In this document: piece after piece, positions 45,701 through 54,839 of the stretch
Numbering within the stretch: the first letter of the stretch is position 1
Layout of the letters: each line of letters starts with the position of its first letter
Source of the DNA: Climacium dendroides
Taxonomy: Eukaryota; Streptophyta; Bryopsida; Hypnales; Climaciaceae
Assembly (NCBI GenBank): GCA_950106755.1
Contig: OX467082.1
Location: 12,958,001 to 13,022,000, forward strand
Direction of reading: 5' to 3'
Length of the DNA: 64,000 bases
The notes under the pieces: generated by a model
Told to the model about the DNA's origin: nothing
Database searches by the model: none
What the model saw: the letters and a program-made list of their open reading frames with translations, nothing else
Position numbers and translations under genes: made by a program

Positions 45701-47872
45701 TCCATTTGGTTCAGTCATGGTTATGACTGGACCAAATTGAACTGACTTCCCATTTGGTTTACTGGCTGACATTATGTCATCAGCTCTAGTCTTGCTGGAC
45801 TGAGCTTCATCCTGATTTGGTAAATTTAACGAAGGACCTGTATTGGCCTTTAACCTATCAGGCTGTCTTTCATTACGAATTGGACTGGGCACTGATTTAT
45901 TTGACTGTCCAATCAATTCGGAATTAAAGTTTAATCCTAATTGATTTTTCTGCTCTAGCAACTGCTGAGCCTCTTTACGGGTAATTTCCTTTTCCCTTAA
46001 TATATCCAAATTTCCCGGGGGATTTGCCTTTTCGATCCGCCCTCTAGTCGATACCTTCTGAACTAATTTTTCTTCCTTATTTAAATAAGGGAAATTTTTA
46101 TCTTCGACTTGTATTAAATAAGAGGCACGATCCTTATTAGACCTTGCTGCATCTTCATCTAATAGTACTATCTTGGGACTATTATCCCTCTTTTTATTAT
46201 TATAGCCCTCTTGGGGGTCATTTTTACGCGGACCATTACATTGCTCAGCCGTATGACCGGCTTGATTGCAATTACCGCATAAAGGTACGTAATCTACACT
46301 AGCCCTAGCGTTCGGACAATTAGTGGAAATATGGCCCGGTTGTCGGCAATTATAACATATGACTCCTTTGCCTTGGGACCAATTAGGAACTTGTCCTCCA
46401 TAAGTGGGAGGACCTTGGTTCACATTGCCAAATGGCATTTGTGACCAACCTTGGTTATTATTGGTTGGCATTTGCGCCACCCCACGATTAGGATTATTAC
46501 TAAATCCTCCTTTATTAAAGTTCATAGGATTGAAATTTGGATTGGGTTGATTATAATTTTGATTAAAATTTTGGTTAAAATTTCTTCGCTTTGGTCTATT
46601 AACCCAATTGGAATTCCCCCCTTGGTAATTGTTATCCTCAACTTGATAGACTTGACTACTCCTATTTTGGCCGGCTTGTTGGACCAAACTTGCTTGCATA
46701 TTGCGGCAAGACTCAGTCTCGTGTTTAAGACCACAAAACCTACACTTAGGAGGCAAATTGGGAGGAGATGGACAATCGGGCAACATGTGCCCTTGTCCCC
46801 TACAATTTGTGCACCATATGTGGGCACGGTCCTGATTAGGTTGATTCTTCTTTTGAACCGAGTTTGCTAAATTTACTTGGAGGTTGCCTAATTGTTTCGT
46901 GATCTCAAGTAGATGTGACTCCATTACCGCATCTCTTGCATTAGATTGTACTTGGTAAGGAGGAACACCTACTTGGTTGCTCTTAATCGGTTCAACTGGA
47001 ACAATTGGCGGTGCTTGGACCGGTGCCATGGGTACTACATTTACATAACTGGGTTGGACATAGGTAGGCATGGTAGTACCTCCTATATCCTCCCTATTCA
47101 CGCCAATTTGGTCCAAGTAACTAGGTTGGCTTATAGTAGGATTTATATACGTTTCGCCCAAATGTACTTCCTCCCATAATTTAGCTCTTCGAACTGCGGC
47201 TGGTAAATCCGCAGGAGCAACTTCTTTTACAAATGCTTTTAATTTTGGTGGGTATAACCCATTTATAAATTGCCGCATAAAATGCGCATCCGGATACTCA
47301 TTATTTGGCAATCTAAGCATTATGTCTTCTAAACGGCCATAATAACTATCGATACGTTCACCACTTGCCATATGTAACTCGGCCAACTTTTCAAATAATT
47401 TTTCCTGATAAGCGGCAGGGCGAAAATGGGCTAGGAATGCATCACGCAATCCCGTCCAAGTATTAAAATGCCCTATTGGCTGTCTTTGGAACCATTTCTT
47501 CCCTTGATCCATTAGCGTACTTGGAAAAATACTTAAGAAATGGGCCTCTGTCCTAGCGTTGTTTGCATTACAACGAGTTAGGAATTCATAAAGGTGGCTA
47601 TCAGGGTCATCGCCCATTCTACCATAAAAAGTCGGAAACGGCATAAGTGAATAAGGCCTGTCGGCCTCATCGCCTGGCCGCATTACGACTGGGATTACAT
47701 TTGCAGGATCAGCCATATTTCTATACGATTTTCCTACTAAGGATTCTTCGCTAGATGTAGATGAACTACCTAATTTGGATGATTTTCTGAAATTAACAAA
47801 TTCAGTCTCATCCAAATTGCGTATTACAGCTTCCAAGACTTGGTCTTGCTGGAAAACAGAAGGGATTTTCAA
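42743..47872 (-). CDS. gag-pol: Gag-protease-reverse transcriptase-RNase H polyprotein
   Basis: 1709 codons in one frame, numbered from 47872. The likely start is ATG 47716 (residue 53, MADPANVIPVV); 47872 itself is TTG. Retrotransposon gag domain about 74-235 (PFPTFYGRMGDDPDSHLYEF). Four zinc knuckle-like CCHC/CCH motifs at 354-367, 377-389, 506-519 and 532-545, separated by an Asn-rich linker. Protease active site DGGSS at 883-887. Reverse transcriptase about 1190-1390 with D1265 (SFIDGFSGY) and the FLDD box at 1327-1330. RNase H about 1472-1592 with D1478, E1518, D1545 and D1588. Integrase zinc-binding start (HSNSCGGH, 1687-1694). It makes the capsid and cDNA of the element. A TGA at 42743-42745 ends it in the integrase zinc finger where the family has an aromatic residue. 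Confidence 0.95.
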   Translation of the reverse strand: MKIPSVFQQDQVLEAVIRNLDETEFVNFRKSSKLGSSSTSSEESLVGKSYRNMADPANVIPVVMRPGDEADRPYSLMPFPTFYGRMGDDPDSHLYEFLTRCNANNARTEAHFLSIFPSTLMDQGKKWFQRQPIGHFNTWTGLRDAFLAHFRPAAYQEKLFEKLAELHMASGERIDSYYGRLEDIMLRLPNNEYPDAHFMRQFINGLYPPKLKAFVKEVAPADLPAAVRRAKLWEEVHLGETYINPTISQPSYLDQIGVNREDIGGTTMPTYVQPSYVNVVPMAPVQAPPIVPVEPIKSNQVGVPPYQVQSNARDAVMESHLLEITKQLGNLQVNLANSVQKKNQPNQDRAHIWCTNCRGQGHMLPDCPSPPNLPPKCRFCGLKHETESCRNMQASLVQQAGQNRSSQVYQVEDNNYQGGNSNWVNRPKRRNFNQNFNQNYNQPNPNFNPMNFNKGGFSNNPNRGVAQMPTNNNQGWSQMPFGNVNQGPPTYGGQVPNWSQGKGVICYNCRQPGHISTNCPNARASVDYVPLCGNCNQAGHTAEQCNGPRKNDPQEGYNNKKRDNSPKIVLLDEDAARSNKDRASYLIQVEDKNFPYLNKEEKLVQKVSTRGRIEKANPPGNLDILREKEITRKEAQQLLEQKNQLGLNFNSELIGQSNKSVPSPIRNERQPDRLKANTGPSLNLPNQDEAQSSKTRADDIMSASKPNGKSVQFGPVITMTEPNGINKPNRDVASQRNPDPNSVLPISLSSQEPFVIPPIRVEPDNSVQQAVTKLDNTGKYKMGNQFGKFVKSSLRKRKDINNQIGIIDENNPYNVIDNLGNVKADITIKQLLGIAPSCRSALKSNLVRKRSRQVREVTLGPNLGAPIIDVEIEGLIVSNVQVDGGSSVNLMNNDTMLSLHLTGLQETKLVLRMADQSRVKPLGILPKVKTRIAGLVYLIDYIIFQPNTPNTSYPILLGRPWLYQARVKDDWGRGMMKIFQGNHSVSITMYPLKYKGETQWESPGDTSDFGYDFELDDLSANRINIKAHENKPIGIPTFKEVAPGEYIIPCEDDDNSDRAIQYWLTDSITDSIVYGVDSDWEMSEDSESIYERELNDVPIRSYVSKGHCQTVNLGSGDEEKNIQLFSRLGPAELATWVKFFKENNKMFAWSYKDLRGVSPSICEHHIDLEDNTRPIRQRPHRLNPKYSLLVKEEIEKLIKIGFIYPSPNSEWVSPIVIVPKKDGRIRICQDFRKLNAVTKKDGFPLPFTDSILDTVAGHECYSFIDGFSGYNHIQIAKKDQAKIAFVTDLGIYASRVMLFGLCNGAATFQRVATLAFQDFLRIFMEIFLDDFCVFGTKLEHPQQLKKCFEKCSEFGISLNAAKCQFVVPYGKLLGHIVSKRGISTDPDKVAKITNLPIPSTITQVRGFLGHVSYYRRFIENYAQVVLPLTALLKKLEVGTNPTWTRECDEAFLKLKQKLVIAPILISPNWSEPFHVYVDASNVAMGCVLSQKDKNGKDHPIYYASRQFIPAERNYTTTEREALGMVYAVQKFRHYLLGYKFTFYVDHDALKYVINKPQLSGRLARWVLLLQEFNFNIIVRPGKQHSNADFLSRLEKPLDPNGSPVEDDIPDTNLFEVDVIHTEYADILSYLSTGLFPRDYNGKQKAALIRKSAPYTLLDKILYKLGQDGVLRRCIYKSEIKDILQGCHSNSCGGHFTGISTAQKVLLAGY

Positions 47873-47878
47873 TTTCCC

Positions 47879-48406
47879 TCATTCCGCACTCCAAACTGGA
47901 TTGTTTAACCAGATTGGACTTTCTCTAGACACCTCAACTGGGGTTGTTCTACCATGAAAAGAACCTAATGGGGAATCAATAAGAAGAGTTAACTCAGCCC
48001 CCGGCTGGTTTTCCTCAATAACTTCCAATTCGGTTTCTTCCTCCTCACACAATCCTCTTGGGGAATCCTGAGGTGATGGAGTATTCGAAACACAAATCGG
48101 TTCATAGTGAAGATGAGGGAGATCACATCCCGTTCTCACTGTGACATTACTTGCCTATCCTTTTACTATTTGGCTAACGTCTTCCTCATTAATTTTTTGT
48201 TTATTAGTTTTATCTTCTACGCCATGGCCGCATTCTTGCCTATGCCGTGAATGACGTCCTAATCGAAAGGAATCCTTCCAACTTGGTGAAGTTGGTTCCG
48301 ATTCTGCTTTAGAAGTAAATTTGCGTTTTTTATCCGCAACTCTCTTCTTTGCTCTTTCTTCTCGAGCTTGTTTGCTAATTTCAGAATTTAAAGATGTGCT
48401 ACTCAT
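47879..48406 (-). pseudogene. N-terminal leader frame of gag with two stops
   Basis: The frame of gag-pol extends upstream to ATG 48406 (MSSTSLNSEISKQAREERA), broken only by TAG at 48155-48157 and TGA at 47879-47881. The first part is Lys/Arg/Glu-rich, the second acidic. Maintenance of the frame suggests that ancestral Gag had a long N-terminal extension and that this copy lost it. Alternatively it is a short separate ORF. Gag can still start at ATG 47716. Confidence 0.55.
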
Positions 48407-48477
48407 TAGAGTGCAACAACTTCTTAAACTCCATCAAAAAAAATAAAAGAAGAAAACTAAAAACCTATTATGACGCC

Positions 48478-48495
48478 TCCCCGGCAGCGGCGCCA
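48478..48495 (-). other. Primer-binding site, tRNA-Asp type
   Basis: On the minus strand TGGCGCCGCTGCCGGGGA lies 3 nt after the 5' LTR. It matches the 3' end of plant tRNA-Asp as used by Athila elements, with one mismatch by my recollection. It primes minus-strand cDNA synthesis. Confidence 0.85.
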
Positions 48496-48498
48496 AAA

Positions 48499-50628
48499 TG
48501 TAGTTACGTTTAGATCCTAATCGGAATATCTAAACAAATAGTTTAATTCGTTCCTAGGGAGGCAATTCTAATAGGACTACTTCTACAACGACATTAGAAC
48601 GTACTAATAAAGGGCTAAAACACACAAGGAATGCATACTTCCAACTAGTATTAATTTAATTTCTCACAATTTTTGTAATAATTAATAATTTAATTATTCA
48701 CCCCACTCTTAAAACCACCAAGGTTAAGTATCACCCAATTGGAATTGATCTTTAATCTTTAAGTTGGATTCTTTCATCTTTCCACCAAATCGGAATTGGT
48801 GCTGCTGCTGGTACAAGCTCGCTGCGGCACTCCAACTCCCACTTTGGTACAATCACCCATCAGTCTCGCAGTTCCACCAACACAGATCTTCTTTCGCCAA
48901 CTTGGTCTTTATTTCTTTAACTCCACAACTTGGCTTGATGTAACTTTTATCACCGCCCATTGACACTTCTTACACACCGATTTGAAATCAACTTAACACT
49001 CTGCATTCTTCCTCATCTTTCCTTCTCAACTTGGATAATTATCTTCTTATAAACACTCACAGACTCTCCAAATTGTATATATCACTATCTCCTTTACTAA
49101 CTTGGAATTTTTATTTTTATTTTTTTATATATTTTTTTATCACAGTCTTCTCTGATTTCCTACTTGGATAAATTAATTCCTCACACCCAATCGGAAACTC
49201 TCAATTTTGAGATCTGTTGCTTTGGCTTCACAGACCAACTCGGGATCCTGACTTAGACAACATTCAAACTTTATGAAACCAATTTGGATAAGCATTCATG
49301 ACATCATGCATTCCACATACAGCCACTCAACCTTCCAATTCTACTTTACTCCCAGACTGCCAAACTCCAACTGGGCCGAATCAGCACTACGACTGAACCT
49401 CCAAATTGGCTCATACACACAACATACATACCAACAATAAGGAACAACAATTCGCTTTCAATCATTCTTTATTTAGCCGAATTGATGACATATCACCGTT
49501 CCACAAAAATAATGTTTCCTTTAGCAATTAATCTTACTGCTCTTGCTTCACTCCACTGCAACTTTCCGATTTGGATCTCCTATTTGCTATTCCAGCAATT
49601 TTAACTCTCTGACTAATCCATCCAATCAGACTTCACTCCCTTACCCAAATTGATCTCGCAGCTATAATCTATTCAGGCTCACCTCACCCATATACTTTGC
49701 AGCTCCGATTTGGGTTCTATTTCCATCACTTAATACTTATAAACTATCACTGTACTTCTCCAAATTGGAATTCTGCTCCTTACAGTGACTCTCACCACTC
49801 TGCATAACATTTCCGACTAGGACATATTTCCTAATCTGCTCCTCATTTCATCCTCATTCACTTCACCGATTAACTTCACATCACCAAATTGTTTCCGCTT
49901 CAAACTTCAACATCTGCACACTTCTCCGAATTGGATCGAACCACTCCAGAGACATATACTCACACTCATAGCACACCAATTAGAGCACACACTCATCAAG
50001 CATCCGACTTGGAAAAACACACACACACACACAAAAACACAAAAACATCAAATACGCAGCCACTCAGACTAGGACTCGCACTGGCATTCTCTCAACAGTG
50101 GGTGCCTTCCAAATTGGAAAACTTGACTTTAAAATCCCAAGCCAGGCAGTTCCTTAACCAACTTGGCATCACCTCAAAACTTGCAAATTGCCCATTAGGA
50201 ACCTCAAAAATAACCGTCCCTCCAATACACACACAAACTCCCAAATTGGCACCTGCAACAACCCGCGCAACCCTAACTGCCGACCACAGGCAAACCAACT
50301 TGGAAACCACAACAGCTCCGACCTAGCTGGCTACAGACAGTTCCTACTTGGACAAAAACGCAGAACATTCCAACTTGGAATTGTCATCCTGCATTACAAA
50401 TAGGAATTACCCTCGGACAACCCAAAACTGCCTTCACTCTCCGAATTGGCTTCCCTTCCAATCCCTTCACTGTAGCTCATGTATGACTGCATTCGGATAA
50501 ACACTTCCAAATTGGTTAATAACATCCAAAAATCACCCATTTGGAACACCAATCAAACAAAACATAACTAAAACCACATACAAACACACCAAAAAAATGA
50601 CACTAAAAATCCGAATAGGTTATTTACA
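48499..50628 (-). repeat. 5' LTR of the gypsy element
   Basis: 2130 bp, the same length and ends as 35904-38033. By eye I find about 12 differences between the two, all transitions (for example near 49610, 49675, 49725, 49795, 50145, 50190 and 50485). It is expected to hold the promoter on the minus strand. It is dense in the ANTNGG motif. Confidence 0.97.
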
Positions 50629-50633
50629 GATCC
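50629..50633. repeat. Target-site duplication GATCC, right
   Basis: Matches 35899-35903. Confidence 0.95.
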
Positions 50634-51700
50634 TCTTGGGCTGATCATCAGAGAGCTTATTGGATCCGAAGGAAGTATGAGGAAGAGAGGAACACCCTGA
50701 AAGAGGTGTGCAAATTGTTAGGTAATACTTCGAGGGCTGAGTGTGAGGAGTAAGTCCAGAACCTAATCTAGGATGCTGAGGGGAAAGCTGGAAAGGTTGA
50801 GATCCAAGGATTAATGAATGACTTGCTTAAGATGAAGAAAGAGTTGAGTGAAAAGAAGTAGGAGAGTGAGAAGCAGACTTCTATCTGGTTGAATGAGACA
50901 TTTGACTGGATTAGAGAGTTTATCACCCATCCTGCAGAAGTGTTGAACAAGGCTAGACTCTTCGATGAGAAGGTGTTAGAAGGAGAGGGGAAACTAGGAG
51001 ACAAGATCATTAGTGTCCTAGTTACCTTCCATAAGCAAATGCAAAAGTTGCTTATTTAGTTGAGAGAAGTGCTGGGGGAAGCCGGTCAGCCTCTTAAGTC
51101 GGAAACCAAACCGGAAGTGGTGAAGGGAGAGAAAAGTACACCCTCTAAGCCACCAAGGCCAGAAGTACAAAAGTTGTCACCAATAGTTCGGGAGAGGTCC
51201 GGAAAGTCCTCGGAGGATGTGGTAGTTATCACACCCGCCAAGGCAAGTGGTACGGAGGAATATGGGACTGAGCGGGGATCTACGCCCGGGTCTGTACCAC
51301 GAAGTGAGATCAAGGTTAAGGTGGAAAAACAGAAAACACCTCAAAACAAAACATCAATTGTTTCCCCTTCCTCGAGTGGTATTGTGAGGAAAGAAAAAGT
51401 ACCGCAATCATAGAAGAAGCCAGTTCGGCTGGACTCTGAAGAGGAGGACGAATCAGGAGAAGAAGAAGATGAATTCGGTTCCGGATCAGGGGAGGAGTCT
51501 GACCCTTTCTCAAACCCAGACCTAGAGTTGGCGATTCTAAGTACACTGAAGGCGAAGCTACGAGCACAGAAGGCCAAGGCGAAGAAGAAGCGGAAGGCAT
51601 TGAGGGTTTTCGGTTCTGCCCGGAAACAGCCAACTAGGAAAGTCGCCACCAAGTCATAGGAGACTCTAGCTAAGCGCCAGAAGAAGTAGTAGTAGAGCAA
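50634..51700 (+). pseudogene. Outer-element accessory protein, C-terminal part, with TAG stops
   Basis: One frame stays free of frameshifts for about 1.05 kb. It begins ADHQRAYWIRRKYEEERNTLKEVCKLL, a coiled-coil-like segment, passes a Ser/Pro/Lys-rich linker and an acidic stretch (about 51440-51505), and ends in a very basic tail with RKQPTRKVATKS. In-frame stops are one TAA (about 50749) and TAGs near 50767, 50861, 51058, 51411 and 51658, then three TAGs in a row at about 51688-51696. No TGA occurs in frame. Many CAG codons remain alongside. It continues the 35083 frame across the nested element. No enzyme motif is visible; by layout it is comparable to the accessory ORF at 38072-40912. Confidence 0.5.
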
Positions 51701-52936
51701 AGTAGGATAAGTAGGTTAACGGGCGAAAACCTAAGTTTTGATGGGGTATAGCTCCCAAGTTGTTTTTAGGTGAGTAGGACAAATTTTGATATGCTTGGAT
51801 CCAGATTTTTCGGACCTGAGATTCGGTTTTTGCGGCCAGTTTTGGACTTTAATAAAGGTCAACAGAGGAAGAGATAAGGAGAATGACACATGTCATTCCC
51901 TTGCAGTTGTAGTTTTATTCCCTCAGGTTGTAGATTCCCTTGGGTTATAAAGTATTTAGGAGTAGGATTTTAGTTTGTTAGTGTGTAGTCCCATACTTTG
52001 TCATCCTAGCATTGTGCAATTCAAATCAGCTTTACTGGTTCACATTTGAGGTGGTAGCATGTACTTTGATGGTTGAGTCCATTAATGTATGTTCTATAGA
52101 GTTGCAGGAATAGGTAAAGAGGGTGTGTGCCCGGATGTTGGCTTTTGTCTGGATACTTGAAATGTTAAAGTGAGTCTGTATGCGAGGATGTTTTTCTAAT
52201 CTCAAGCGTGATCAGTTCATGTTTTCTGGTTAGTGCGGATAGTCTCGGTCGATCTGGAGTTACAATTGTTGATTTGCCAGACTAACTTTAGTCTTCCGGT
52301 CGATAGGTTCTACCTTAACTGGAACCGCAAAGGGCAATAACTTCCTAACTCATCCATCCCGAATTCTGCCAACAATTTAGATAACTCAATAGGCCATCGT
52401 TGTAGTATGAGTTAATATTTCAGCTGGGAGTTCCTTGCATGACCTACTGTTCCCAATTGCTATCTTATTCAGTTGTGAAGGAAAGTCCGGTTGGAATTAG
52501 AATTTTGATGATGTTCTTTTTTTTTCTTTTATAGTGGAACTCTTGACACTTTAAAACTTAGAAGGTAGGTCTTAAGCTCCCTGCCTTAAATCCAATACGC
52601 GGATCCCTCTTGACTCAGAGGTAAAACTCGATTCCGGTTACTATCGCCGGGAAACTAGATACAGGAAAGACGGATTAGCTACCCGGTTTTCCGGTTCCGG
52701 TCCTGATTGTGAATAGATTGTAGATAGTGTAAAGGAGAGAGAAAAAAAGGGAGAGGTAGAATTAAGCTTAGGATAGAATAGAGTGTGTTTTCTTGGGGTT
52801 TTTTCATGATAACTATTATCCGTACTTCCTGACATTAAGAAGTTTGCTAACTAAATCTCTATAGGAACGATAAACAGGTCACTTTAGGACCATTTTCGGT
52901 CTTAGAGAAGCAACCTGACTTTCCTGTGCTACGACA
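51701..52936 (+). other. 3' non-coding part of the outer element
   Basis: No open frame of note. It contains several CCGG-centred blocks (near 52293, 52487, 52634 and 52681-52699). It ends at ACGACA before the CTATG duplication. I searched for a repeat of the left end (TGTCGTGACC) and did not find one. Confidence 0.5.
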
Positions 52937-54506
52937 CTATGATGGAAATGAAATGTACACTAATCTCAATAGTGAGATTGTTCTAACAAGAGATCTTAAC
53001 TTTGTAATTTTTTAAGAAAATTGTGAAAATTGAATTCAAAAATGAATCCTATATGTTACTTTTTCAGGAAGATGCTATGATTGCCCAAAAAACAAAATTG
53101 CCCACCACTTTCACATAGAAATACAATCTTTACACAACAAATTTAAAAAATAAATTATTTGAGGTTTATTTTTTGCCCACCAAACTAAAAAAATGGACAT
53201 TTTGTGCCATAACTTTTATTCCTAGGCATTGATTGAAATTAAAAAAATAATATTTTCAAAAAGCTAATGAGTTTTTCTATCTTTACAAAAAAAAATTCAA
53301 AAAATTATGACAAACATTGAAAATGAAGGAGCTTGCCCAAAATCCATTTTGACCCTCAAGGGGACAATGGGACTTTAGGTGTTAAAATGTAGTGTTTTGA
53401 GAAACTTGAAAAATGCCCATGATAAATGCACATTGAACTTGAGTTGGAAGACAATTTTTGAAGGAGAAAGGCTACTTAGGCTACTTGACCATCCTCCAAA
53501 AAAAATTTAAAAAAAATCTCCAAGTGCTCAAAATTGAGAAATTTACACTAAAATAATGCTTCATCACGATGCATCATGTATACTAAATCTAGAGATCTCA
53601 TTGAAAACTATTGTAATAATTTCTAATTTTCTTGATATAGTTTTTTACAATTGAAATAATTTTGTTCCCAAAGTTCAAACTATTCTAAGATATTTTTCAT
53701 TTTTGTATTCAACTTTGTAGGTCAAAAACTTATATTTAATTTTAAGCATTCAGAAAGCATGTTTTGAACTCATTTTTCCAATGTTTATTTTATTCAAATT
53801 GTGAGGGTGGATTTTTCTTAAATTTTTTGTTGAAGATCACAAATTATCTATGGAAAGAAGAGTTGAATATGATAGTACAAATAGTGGAATTTTGATGCAA
53901 CACCAATGCAAATTGAACATGCTAGGCCCCTTGAGTACATGATGGGATTTTGTATACCGTAGTGTGCAATTATTCAAGAGCACATTTCCCAATACATGAT
54001 AGATTTTGTATCATCATATATCATGTTGTAAGTATCCAAATTGAAACTAACTTGTCAAATCTTTTTTTAGGAAAAAATACTTATAGTTTTACATTTATTC
54101 TGCACACAGTTTATAGTAGAAAAATAACATTGGTCCATTGATGTTGTTTGCATAGAAATTGTAAATAATTTGCAATGTCATGTGATATCTAAGTGGTCAA
54201 TGTAACAAATTTGATATGGCTAAAATTTTATCATCATCTTTTTTTAATTTTCTTTTTTAATATAAAATATATAATTAAAAAAATATGTTCATCCAACCAA
54301 GGTTTTTATTTTGAACAATCCCCTTCCTAGATGGACCACTCCAAATCCCATAATTTTGGAGAGAGTATTGTTCTAAAATTAGGGATTTGGAGTGGTTTTC
54401 CTATTAGGTGAATTGCTTAAAATAAAAAGCATGTGTGCATATGTCATGTGTCTATGTCTATGATGCTTGTTTGGTCAAACATGTGAAGATGAAATGAAGA
54501 CCATCA
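52937..54506 (+). repeat. Inverted duplication, left arm, part 2
   Basis: It begins with the right copy of CTATG and continues the arm interrupted at 33562. It matches the reverse complement of 62009-63505, apart from about 75 bp present here near 53005-53090 and missing there. Similarity stops at GACCATCA (54506). The arm comprises family R up to about 53390 and the reverse of part of family T after that. Confidence 0.9.
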
Positions 54507-54839
54507 CCTTCAATGTCCCCAAACCTATCTTTTCATATACTATATGAATTTGACTTGCTTCTTGTAGAGTGGTTTTAAGAAGGTTATCCTATCCACTAGT
54601 GTTTTGATGTTTTTGTATTCAGGAACATATCTTCATAATGCCAATTTGAATCCCAATTTGAAGTGTAAATGGATGATTGAGCAACAATATAATATACCAT
54701 AGCATTACATGGTAGTCTTTTAAAAGGCAAGAGCCAAATTTTTTTATTTCAATGTCTTCTAAAAGCTACTTTTAAATTTTTAGGGTAGGTGGAATCACTA
54801 CCTCTTTATACTTATTTCAATTTGAACTATTTTCACGCT

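Larger units (their letters stand above)
35904..50628 (-). mobile_element. Full-length Ty3/gypsy retrotransposon, Athila type (14,725 bp)
   Basis: Two 2130-bp LTRs with TG...CA ends are flanked by the 5-bp duplication GATCC. On the minus strand the order is 5' LTR, tRNA-Asp-type primer site, gag-protease-RT-RNaseH-integrase, a poly(A) tract, a 946-codon accessory ORF, and the 3' LTR. Athila affiliation is suggested by the primer site, the FLDDFCVFG reverse transcriptase box, the absence of a chromodomain and a large ORF in the env position. The LTRs differ by about a dozen transitions (about 0.6%), so the insertion is recent. It inserted in antisense orientation into the outer element's reading frame. 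One in-frame stop in integrase and two in the leader make it probably non-autonomous now. Confidence 0.95.
33563..52936 (+). mobile_element. Outer nested element, degenerate, TG...CA ends, no LTRs found
   Basis: The ends are fixed by the empty site in the inverted duplicate. The element starts TGTCGTGACC, ends GCTACGACA (6-bp inverted ends TGTCGT/ACGACA) and is flanked by CTATG. Without the nested gypsy element and its extra target copy it is about 4.64 kb, and about 3.84 kb without the 801-bp inverted-repeat element. TG...CA ends and a 5-bp duplication are typical of LTR retroelements. I could not find a repeat of either end inside, nor a primer-binding site. It carries one long stop-riddled frame on the + strand (35083-51700, split) for a coiled-coil protein. 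Its sequence is enriched in CGGAA/TTCCG. It may be a non-autonomous retroelement with very diverged LTRs or an unfamiliar element type. Confidence 0.7.

Noticed and set aside
33563..52936. Standard two-LTR retrotransposon for the outer element
   Set aside because: No repeat of either end could be found internally, so LTRs cannot be annotated.
53950..54141. 63-codon frame identical to one at 62374-62565
   Set aside because: Identity follows from the inverted duplication and not from coding constraint; the paralogous block at 23400-23600 does not keep the frame.
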